Positions 8,227-15,060 of a stretch of 64,000 nucleotides of DNA are shown here, one piece after another. Made by a program: the position numbers and the translations under genes. Under the pieces are notes generated by a model. The model was not told the DNA's origin. It worked only from the letters and a program-made list of their open reading frames with translations, and ran no database searches. Source of the DNA: Planctomycetota bacterium (GTDB taxonomy: Bacteria > Planctomycetota > PLA2); the NCBI GenBank assembly GCA_021776735.1, contig JAJFFH010000070.1:55350-119349 (forward strand). The letters are read 5' to 3'. Within the stretch, counting starts at the first letter, position 1; each line of letters starts with the position of its first letter.

Positions 8227-8254
8227 CTCTGTGACCTCTGTGATCTCTGTGGCC
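8226..8254 (-). repeat. Right arm of inverted CACAGAG-type repeat
   Basis: On the minus strand it reads GGCCACAGAGATCACAGAGG then TCACAGAGA, an internally periodic (about 9-10 bp) repeat ending at the start codon of the GxxExxY fragment. The remaining 270 bp to the deaminase gene at 8527 shows no gene I can support. Confidence 0.6.
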
Positions 8255-8526
8255 AGAACTTCTCATCGTCCGCCCAACTGCTGCTTATCTGGTTCCGCAC
8301 AAGACGACGGCCTTCTGGACTCGTGCAGTCTATCTCGAATCGGGATGGACTGCACGGGCGCTGCTGGATAAGACGCACGCCGTGGTCGCCTCCCGTCGCG
8401 CCGTGCTCTTCGGTCTATGAGCCCCCCCGGAAGTGCTCGCCTGGCCGGATTATCGCATGTGTGCTCGCGTGCGATGCGGGCGTTCCGCGTCCGCAGGACG
8501 CTGTATCGTGGTGTCGCGTGAATACG

Positions 8527-8985
8527 ATGACGCACGAGCAACTCATGGCGCGCGCAGGCGAGTTGGCGCTGGACGGCGTGCAGCGCGGCGATGGCGGGCC
8601 CTTTGGAGCGGTCGTCGCTCGTGACGGGGTGATCGTGGGCGAAGGATGGAACCGCGTGCTGGTCGACAACGATCCGACCGCGCATGCCGAGATCATCGCC
8701 GTCCGTTCCTGTTGTCGTTTACTCGGCCAGTTCCATCTTTCGGGTTGCGTGCTTTACACGTCGTGCGAGCCGTGTCCGATGTGTCTGGCGGCAATTCATT
8801 GGGCGCGGCTGGACGCGGTGCACTACGCGATGACCCGGGAGGACGCGGCGCGCATCGGTTTTGACGACGCCAAGTTTCACGCGGCGATGTTTCAGCCGCT
8901 GATGCCGCTGCACCACCAACCCGACGCGGCAGCACGGGCGGCGTTCGACGCTTGGCAGGCGCTTCCGGATAAAACGGAGTACTGA
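8527..8985 (+). CDS. Nucleoside/guanine deaminase, cytidine-deaminase fold
   Basis: A 152-aa zinc deaminase. The zinc site is H53-A-E55 (PTAHAEIIAVR, E55 as proton shuttle) and the PCxxC at C83 and C86 (SCEPCPMCLAAIHWARL). The C-terminal FDDAKFHAAMF and the terminal aromatic resemble guanine deaminases of the GuaD type more than TadA. It would convert guanine to xanthine or act on a related base. The GTG at 8518 is an alternative start. Residues 57-63 (IAVRSCC) are encoded by an interspersed motif copy and replace the more usual AIRxAC. Confidence 0.85.
   Translation: MTHEQLMARAGELALDGVQRGDGGPFGAVVARDGVIVGEGWNRVLVDNDPTAHAEIIAVRSCCRLLGQFHLSGCVLYTSCEPCPMCLAAIHWARLDAVHYAMTREDAARIGFDDAKFHAAMFQPLMPLHHQPDAAARAAFDAWQALPDKTEY
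8695..8706 (-). repeat. Interspersed motif copy inside the deaminase gene, CAGGAA form
   Basis: Exact core on the minus strand, preceded by CAGGA. Read on the coding strand it gives IAVRS directly after the catalytic HAE. Confidence 0.9.
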
Positions 8986-8991
8986 GCGCGA

Positions 8992-10998
8992 CTACCGTTT
9001 CTTCTGGAGTAGCGCTCGCGCGCGTGCTCTTTGCTCGTTCGTGGCGCCGTTGAAGCGGCTCAGCCAGAGGATTTCCGGCATGGCCGGCGCTGCGTCGGCC
9101 CCCATCATTCCCAACAGCGTCAGCGCCGCGTCCTGCCGGGCGGCGAGCGTCCCCAGCTCCGAGCCGGCGTGCGGACGCAGTTCGGCGCCGATCGCCAGGG
9201 CGGCGGATCGCGCTTTGCCGGTGATCCGGTACAGCGCGAAAGCCGCGTGCACACGCACGACGCCGTTCAGGTCCCGGAGCCGGCGGCGGACCTCGGCGAC
9301 ATGGCGCGCCGCCGGGCGCCCGATGACTGCGAGTTTTCTCAGGGCGACAAGACGCAACGCCGGGGTGCGCATGCGATTAACGATGGCCGCAAGAAAAACC
9401 GGATCGTCACGGATCCTCCAGAGCGCCCACGCCGCCCCGATACCGAGTTCGGACGGCGTGTCCGCCAGTTTTTGCAAGGGCGCAACCACATCCTGGCTCC
9501 GCGCGCCGAACGCGGCCGCCGTCCGTACGGCCTGAATCTGCAACGCGGACGAACTGCTGTTGAGCGCAGCCCGCACATGCGGCAGGGCGTCGGTCGCCGC
9601 GGCCCCACCGATGCGCGCGTACGCCTTCAGGACAGCAACTCGCAGCCCCGCGTTCTCGCGGCGGGCCGCCACACTCAGGAGGGCAAGAACGCGGATCGTG
9701 TCGCGCTCGTCGCCTAGTGCCTCGACGATGCCGCAAGCCAGTTCGTCGTCCGCCTTGGGAAGCGCCGCGGCCAACCGGTCGAGATGGCCGGCCGACCCGG
9801 CACCGGGCCCCGTGGCTGCACGCACGAGCATTCGCGCAGCCGCCGTTCGGATCCGGCCATCGCCGGTACGCAACAGCGCCCGCACATCGGGTACGGCCGC
9901 CGGCGGACTCCCGAGTTCCGCGAGCACCGCAAGCGCCCGCAACCGCGCGACGGCGTCCCCGCTGCGAAGCCACTGACGCATGCGCGGAAGGACGGCCGGA
10001 TCGACGCCCACCGCGTGCGCGAACGCAAGGCGTCCCTTCTTCCAGCCGTCACCGATCCGGGCCGAGCCGAGCAGGACGCCAAACAGGCGCCGCGCGCGCG
10101 GACCGAGCTCGATGAGCTGCGATCCGTGGTGTGACAGTGCATGGTACTCAGAGTCGGGCCGCGCGACGATCCGCGCAACGACCGGCAGGTACTTGGGTTC
10201 ACCTTCGATGCGGTGCAGCGCCACGGCGGCGTACAGGGCGGTCAGGTCGTCGGCGGTCGCACACTTGCGAAGCAGCGCAACCGCTCCCCGCGCCCGCGAC
10301 CCGAGCCCACCCAGGTAGCTCAAGACGAACGGGTCCACATGGCGCGGCATCCACTCGATCGCCTTGACGATCATGCGCACCCGCTCGTCGTCGTCGTCCA
10401 GCAGCATGGCGACCGCGATGCTGATCCGGTGCCGAAACATCTGGTCACGAGCCGCGCGCTTGATCAGCCGGGGCATCACACGCCGCGCGGCGTCCGTCGA
10501 TAGAAAACGAACAAGCCGACTGGGGTCGAGTGATTTCAGCACGCGGTCCTCGGCGATCCGCCCCATCCCGTCGAACACGTACCGAATCATCCGCCCGTGC
10601 TCGGCCGGCGCGTCGCGCGCGTAGTCCATGAACAGCTCGGGTTCCTCGATGGCCCCGTCCACAATCACTTCCGCGAGCTGCGGGTTGTCGCTGCCCTCGG
10701 TCCCGATCAGCGCAAAGACATGCTTCCACAACCACCGGGCATCGGCAAAGCACTCCGCAGCGAGGACACGCACCTCCTTGTCCGGGTGACAGAGCAGCGG
10801 AATCACGTCCTTCTTCTGCTTGTCGGTGGCCCCGTTGTACGTCCATCGCTCAAGCATCCCACGGGCCGCCCTCGTGTCCGCCTTGCGGCCCAACCGGATG
10901 ACATCCACGTCGTCGGCAGGAACGGACGGCGATATCGTCAGGATGACGACGGCGACGACGGCAAGATCCGTCCGGGAGAATCGGTGAAAGCCGCTCAT
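8992..10998 (-). CDS. Secreted HEAT-repeat protein
   Basis: A 668-aa protein. The ATG at 10998 gives a signal peptide (FSRTDLAVVAVVILTISPSV, cleavage near PADD); longer readings into the divergent gene are rejected. The body is helical HEAT-like repeats of about 35 residues, for example VRVLAAECFADARWLWKHVF, DAVARLRALAVLAELGSPPA, IRTAAARMLVRAATG, LRVAVLKAYARIGGAAATDA and VRVHAAFALYRITGKA. HEAT arrays are protein-binding scaffolds; no enzyme motif is seen. It is divergent from the lipoprotein at 11039 with 40 bp between starts. Similar proteins occur at 29247 and 36786. Confidence 0.8.
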   Translation of the reverse strand: MSGFHRFSRTDLAVVAVVILTISPSVPADDVDVIRLGRKADTRAARGMLERWTYNGATDKQKKDVIPLLCHPDKEVRVLAAECFADARWLWKHVFALIGTEGSDNPQLAEVIVDGAIEEPELFMDYARDAPAEHGRMIRYVFDGMGRIAEDRVLKSLDPSRLVRFLSTDAARRVMPRLIKRAARDQMFRHRISIAVAMLLDDDDERVRMIVKAIEWMPRHVDPFVLSYLGGLGSRARGAVALLRKCATADDLTALYAAVALHRIEGEPKYLPVVARIVARPDSEYHALSHHGSQLIELGPRARRLFGVLLGSARIGDGWKKGRLAFAHAVGVDPAVLPRMRQWLRSGDAVARLRALAVLAELGSPPAAVPDVRALLRTGDGRIRTAAARMLVRAATGPGAGSAGHLDRLAAALPKADDELACGIVEALGDERDTIRVLALLSVAARRENAGLRVAVLKAYARIGGAAATDALPHVRAALNSSSSALQIQAVRTAAAFGARSQDVVAPLQKLADTPSELGIGAAWALWRIRDDPVFLAAIVNRMRTPALRLVALRKLAVIGRPAARHVAEVRRRLRDLNGVVRVHAAFALYRITGKARSAALAIGAELRPHAGSELGTLAARQDAALTLLGMMGADAAPAMPEILWLSRFNGATNEQRARARALLQKKR
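10922..10933 (+). repeat. Interspersed motif copy, CAGGAA form
   Basis: Exact core preceded by CAGGA. It lies inside the signal-peptide coding region of the minus-strand HEAT gene. Confidence 0.9.
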
Positions 10999-11038
10999 CG
11001 GGCTTGCCCCCATCATGCCGGTTTGTTTCGATGCTGCA

Positions 11039-13522
11039 ATGCGCGCCCTGCTTCCGCTGGCCACCGCATTGGGGATCGCCCTCGCCGCGTGCTCTGACGC
11101 CGACGAGTCCGACGCGGACAAGACGCGTCCGGACACGCCCGCGAAATCACGGCAAGACGCTGCGCCGGACGCCTCGACGCAGGAACCCGCGAAGCCTCGG
11201 AAGCCGACTCGGCCGCCCCCGGAGAACCGGGCGCCGTTAAAACTGACACTCACGCCGCTTCCGCGCCGTCTCTCCGCGCTCGCTCCGTCCAATGCGGTCG
11301 CCGCCATCTCCGCCCGTTCGCTTGCCGCATTCGAGCGCGAGTTCGGTTGGGTCCGCGTTCTCTTCGACGGACGCCCACTGCCGGAACTCGTCGGCGCAGT
11401 GGCTGGCGACGCCAAGTGGCGGATCCGCACGCGAGAGTCCCCCGACAAGCCCGTCGCGTGCGTGTTCGGCCCCGCCGCAAGACCCACCTTCATCATTCCG
11501 TACTCACGGGGCTACTGGAGCACCGCGCCCCGTCGCGCCGGAAACGGCAAGCTCGGACGCCAGGCTGTTGGCGGTACCGTCTCGGCACGGATCGACGTCG
11601 CGAAGTTCCTCCGTTCGCCCGCCTGCCCGAAGGCACTCGGACCGCTGCTCACGCCCATCCGCGAGGCGCGCTGCGGATTGGGGCTCCGACGATCGGACGG
11701 GGTCGCCGTTCTGGAAGCCGCACTGAGCGGCGCTCGGAACGGGCCCCTGGATGCGGGTCCTCTTCCCAGCGAGCCGCGCGCGATTGTCGCGCTGCTGCGC
11801 GCGTTGCCGCGCACGTACCCCATCACCCTTGCCGTCGACTTCGAGCCGGACGCGGTCAAGCGCACGCTGCGGGGTCTGACCGCGTACTTGGGCCGTCGCG
11901 AGCCGCCCCTCTTTGTGCCCCGTCATTTGGGACGGGGGTTCGCGTTGGGCGTCGGCTTGACCGACGCCGGTCTCGAAGCCGTGGTGCTGATCCGTTCCCC
12001 CGACCCGGACGCCCTGTTCGCCGAATGCCACGAGTACCTGCGAGGACTCGTAGCAGCCGGGGTGTTCACCCGCGTGGACAGGAGCCCGTCCACAAGAATC
12101 GAAGGCGTCACGGTGCAACACCTGCATCTCTCGTACACGACACGCGACCTGAGCGAGCCGCGCCCGAACGCGGATGACGGCTTTCGTGCGTTACGGGCGC
12201 TCGGCCGGGCCGACGGGGACGCCGCGACACACGACGCCGCGGTCTTGCGCGAACGCTTCCGCGTGACCTATCCGGAGTCGTCGCCGGGCGTGCGTCCCGA
12301 CCCGGCGTATCTATTCCTCGCCGGTACTCCCGAACCTCTGGGCCACGGACTCTTCCACGACATCGCAACGCAACGGGGCGTGGTAAAACTACGCCGCGTC
12401 CGACATCCGACCGACGCGGACCGCAAGCGTCTCGGCGCCGCCCGCGCGGAGGTTGGCGCCGCCCTCCCGGTCGAGGGTGGCGTGTGGGTCCCCGTCGCCG
12501 CGCACGCCGACGGAACCAAGAACTGGCAGGTCGATGGGCGCGTGCTGACGCTCAACGACGACGAACAACTGACGAACGCGGATATCGCGTGGTCTTGGAC
12601 CTCGACGGCCCGCCGGGGACCGGACGCGGACACCCGCGACGTGTCCTTACGCTGGAAGGAAGAGGCGGTGGCACGGTGGCGCACGTTCACCGACCGCGCG
12701 GGAGAGCCGGCGTTCGCAGTCGTCGTGGACGGACAGGTACAAGCCATCTCGTCGTATGTCGGACCGGCCACCGCCGAAGCCGACGTCTTGGGCCTTGCGC
12801 CCCGACGCGCCGCCCGTCTCGCGGCGTTCATGACGGCACCACCGCTGCGGCGTTCCTACGCGGATGACGGCCGCCGCAGCCGGCGTTTCGCCGACGCGGG
12901 CCGGCGCGACAAGGCGTTGGCAAGAGTGATCGGCGCTGCGTCGGTGTCTTGTGCCTACGGCGTTGTGGACACAACAGCATTCGCCGCCTTCGGCCCGTCT
13001 CCCGACGTTACCGAGCGAGTGATACGCGCGCTGAAAAACCGGCTCCGTCCTGCCCCCGCCCCCCTCGAAACGATCCTCAAGGAAGCCGGCGGCGCTGTTT
13101 CGCTTGTCGCCTACTGGGACGCTGCCGCGACCTACGCCGCCGCAACGAGACTTTGGGACACGAGGTCGCCCGCCCACGTCGGGGACATCCGTCCAGCGCA
13201 CCTGCTCGCGTGGCACATCGGACCCAGGTTGCGGGCGCGCCTGTCTTTCGATCCACGGCTGGGCGTCGAGGCGGCGCGCTGGCGAGAGGACCAGCGCCCG
13301 CTCCGCACCAGAGCCGCGGCCGCCCGTCTCAAGACGCTCGTCGGACGATGGCGCGAAGTCCACGAGTCCGATGTTCCGACGCCGCGCGAGCTGCCGGAAG
13401 CGAGCTGGAACGACGACTGGAACCGCGCCATGCGCGTGGAGCCGGTCGGCAGGGACTCGTTCCTGATACGCAGCGCCGGCCCGGACGGAAGACTCAACAC
13501 GGGCGACGACATCACGCGGTGA
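11039..13522 (+). CDS. Large lipoprotein with GspG-like C-terminal loop
   Basis: An 827-aa lipoprotein: MRALLPLATALGIALAAC carries a lipobox (LAAC) with the lipidated Cys at residue 18, followed by a long Asp/Pro/Lys-rich linker. The main body (SALAPSNAVAAISARSLAAF onward) resembles DUF3352-type periplasmic proteins, at low confidence. The last 30 residues, FLIRSAGPDGRLNTGDDITR, match the calcium-binding C-terminal loop of type II secretion major pseudopilins (GPDGxxxTxDDI), although there is no pilin N-terminus. The ATG at 11039 is chosen because it starts the signal peptide. Confidence 0.7.
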   Translation: MRALLPLATALGIALAACSDADESDADKTRPDTPAKSRQDAAPDASTQEPAKPRKPTRPPPENRAPLKLTLTPLPRRLSALAPSNAVAAISARSLAAFEREFGWVRVLFDGRPLPELVGAVAGDAKWRIRTRESPDKPVACVFGPAARPTFIIPYSRGYWSTAPRRAGNGKLGRQAVGGTVSARIDVAKFLRSPACPKALGPLLTPIREARCGLGLRRSDGVAVLEAALSGARNGPLDAGPLPSEPRAIVALLRALPRTYPITLAVDFEPDAVKRTLRGLTAYLGRREPPLFVPRHLGRGFALGVGLTDAGLEAVVLIRSPDPDALFAECHEYLRGLVAAGVFTRVDRSPSTRIEGVTVQHLHLSYTTRDLSEPRPNADDGFRALRALGRADGDAATHDAAVLRERFRVTYPESSPGVRPDPAYLFLAGTPEPLGHGLFHDIATQRGVVKLRRVRHPTDADRKRLGAARAEVGAALPVEGGVWVPVAAHADGTKNWQVDGRVLTLNDDEQLTNADIAWSWTSTARRGPDADTRDVSLRWKEEAVARWRTFTDRAGEPAFAVVVDGQVQAISSYVGPATAEADVLGLAPRRAARLAAFMTAPPLRRSYADDGRRSRRFADAGRRDKALARVIGAASVSCAYGVVDTTAFAAFGPSPDVTERVIRALKNRLRPAPAPLETILKEAGGAVSLVAYWDAAATYAAATRLWDTRSPAHVGDIRPAHLLAWHIGPRLRARLSFDPRLGVEAARWREDQRPLRTRAAAARLKTLVGRWREVHESDVPTPRELPEASWNDDWNRAMRVEPVGRDSFLIRSAGPDGRLNTGDDITR

Positions 13523-13553
13523 ATCCGCGCGGCGAGTCGCTGCCCCCATGGAA

Positions 13554-13565
13554 ATCGCCGTCCGT
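13554..13565 (-). repeat. Interspersed motif copy
   Basis: Exact core on the minus strand preceded by GAGCAA, in the 197-bp gap between the lipoprotein and sbcD-like genes. The rest of that gap holds a short CGCGCC-AGA-GGCGCG hairpin and a run of nine C. Confidence 0.9.
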
Positions 13566-13719
13566 TTGCTCCCTCGTGTGACGCTCCACGCGCCAGAGGC
13601 GCGCCGCGCACGCCCTAACAAAAAGCGCCGAGGCAATCTTCGCAGGCGAACCGCGTCCTGTCCCCCCCCCAAGTAATACTGGCTGGGCTCAAGAGGGCAC
13701 ACTCAGGAAAGCAATACTG

Positions 13720-15051
13720 ATGGTTCGGTTTCTGCACACCGCCGACTGGCAGCTTGGTATGCGCCGGCACTACCTCTCCGGCGAGGCGTTGCCGCGGTAT
13801 ATGCAAGCGCGCATCGATGCGGTGCGGCGGCTGGCGGCGCTCGCGCGTGAGGAAAAATGCGAGTTCATCGTCGTGTGCGGGGACGTGTTCGAGAGCAACC
13901 AGGTCGATCGGCAGACGATCGGGCGCACCTTCGAGGCGCTGGCCGAGGCGCCGTGTCCGGTGTACCTGCTGCCAGGCAACCATGATCCGCTCGACGCGGC
14001 GTCGCTCTACAACTCGCCGGAGTTCCTGCGCAAGAAGCCACCGCACGTGCATGTGTTGACTTCGAGCGAGCCGGTCGAGGTGCGGCCCGGGGTCGAGGTG
14101 GTCGGCGTGCCGTGGCGGTCAAAAAAACCGCGGCGCGATCTCGTGGCGGAGGTGCTCGAGCGACTGGAACCGTCGGACGGCGCGCTGCGCGTCGGAGTGG
14201 CCCACGGAGCGGTCGATGTGTTGGCGCCGCAGGGGCGTAACCCCGAGGCGATCCAGCGCGACGCCGTGCTGCGCGCGCTCGACGACGGCCGTCTTCACTA
14301 TGTCGCCCTGGGCGATCGGCACTCGGCCACCGAAGTCGCGCCGCGCATGTGGTACAGCGGCTCGCAGGAGCCGACCGACTTCGGCGAGACGTCCGGGCGT
14401 GTGCTCGTCGTGGAGCTGGACCGGGACGACTGCGCGGTCACGTGCGAGGTCACGGAGCGGCGCGTCGGACAGTGGCAATTCGTGGAACACGCGTTCGAGC
14501 TCCTGTCGGCGGCCGACCTCGACGGGTTCGAGGAGTGGCTCGCGACCCGTCCCGACAAGGACCGCACGACCCTGCGCCTGCGGCTCTCCGGCGCGCTGAC
14601 GCTGCTCTTGAAGGCACAGCTCGACGACGTGCTCGACCAGGCGCGTCCGCTCTTTGCCGGGATCAACGAGATCGACGACGAGCTGATGGTCCTCACCGAC
14701 GAACTCGATGCGACCCGGCTCGGGCTGACCGGATTCGCGCGCACCACGGTAGAAAAGCTGGCCGCACGCGCGAAGACGGAAACCGCGGCCCGGGACGCAT
14801 TGGCGCTTCTGTACCGGTTGGCGGGCGGAGCCCAGCCTGCTGTTGGCGTTCCGGTCGCGACCGCAAATTTAGGGGGGGCGGGGGCGGAACCCGCGGGTTC
14901 TGCGGCCCCCGCCCCCCAAACGAGCCCTCAAGGTGATCTCCTGCAGGGTTCCCAGGACAGCGCGGACGCAGCGGAGGGGACGCGGGATTCGGCCTCCGCG
15001 GAGGCCACGCGGGATTCGGCCTCAACGGAGGCCACGCGGGCTTCGGCCTGA
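13720..15051 (+). CDS. SbcD/Mre11-like DNA exonuclease subunit
   Basis: A 443-aa calcineurin-like phosphoesterase. Motifs: FLHTADWQLG (residues 4-13, with Gln11 where many SbcD proteins have His), FIVVCGDVFESNQVD (GDxFESN), YLLPGNHDPLD (GNHD) and GVAHG. Two metals in this fold drive 3'-5' exonuclease and endonuclease activity in double-strand break processing. It is 9 bp upstream of the SbcC-like ATPase gene, its expected partner. The last 70 residues are low-complexity and encoded by a GC-rich hairpin plus a 27-bp tandem repeat, so the functional enzyme probably ends near residue 375. The DWQ variant also occurs in other SbcD-like proteins, as I recall. Confidence 0.9.
   Translation: MVRFLHTADWQLGMRRHYLSGEALPRYMQARIDAVRRLAALAREEKCEFIVVCGDVFESNQVDRQTIGRTFEALAEAPCPVYLLPGNHDPLDAASLYNSPEFLRKKPPHVHVLTSSEPVEVRPGVEVVGVPWRSKKPRRDLVAEVLERLEPSDGALRVGVAHGAVDVLAPQGRNPEAIQRDAVLRALDDGRLHYVALGDRHSATEVAPRMWYSGSQEPTDFGETSGRVLVVELDRDDCAVTCEVTERRVGQWQFVEHAFELLSAADLDGFEEWLATRPDKDRTTLRLRLSGALTLLLKAQLDDVLDQARPLFAGINEIDDELMVLTDELDATRLGLTGFARTTVEKLAARAKTETAARDALALLYRLAGGAQPAVGVPVATANLGGAGAEPAGSAAPAPQTSPQGDLLQGSQDSADAAEGTRDSASAEATRDSASTEATRASA
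14872..14916. repeat. GC-rich inverted repeat inside the sbcD-like tail
   Basis: GGGGGGCGGGGGC on the left pairs with GGCCCCCGCCCCCC on the right, with GAACCCGCGGGTTC between them forming an inner hairpin. It is translated in frame as LGGAGAEPAGSAAPAPQ. Similar CCGCCCCCGCC runs occur in gaps elsewhere in the window. Confidence 0.75.
14980..15051. repeat. 27-bp tandem repeat, 2.7 copies
   Basis: Units start at 14980, 15007 and 15034. Each begins ACGCGGGATTCGGCCTC, or a one-base variant. It encodes ATRDSASAE-type repeats at the C-terminus of the SbcD-like protein. Confidence 0.85.
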
Positions 15052-15060
15052 GCGGACGGC

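Noticed and set aside
10999..11496. N-terminal extension of the HEAT gene
   Set aside because: Overlaps the start of the divergent lipoprotein and lies before the signal peptide; Ser/Arg-rich shadow.
14872..15051. Possible CRISPR array in the sbcD tail
   Set aside because: Repeats are contiguous 27-bp tandems without unique spacers; no cas genes in the window.
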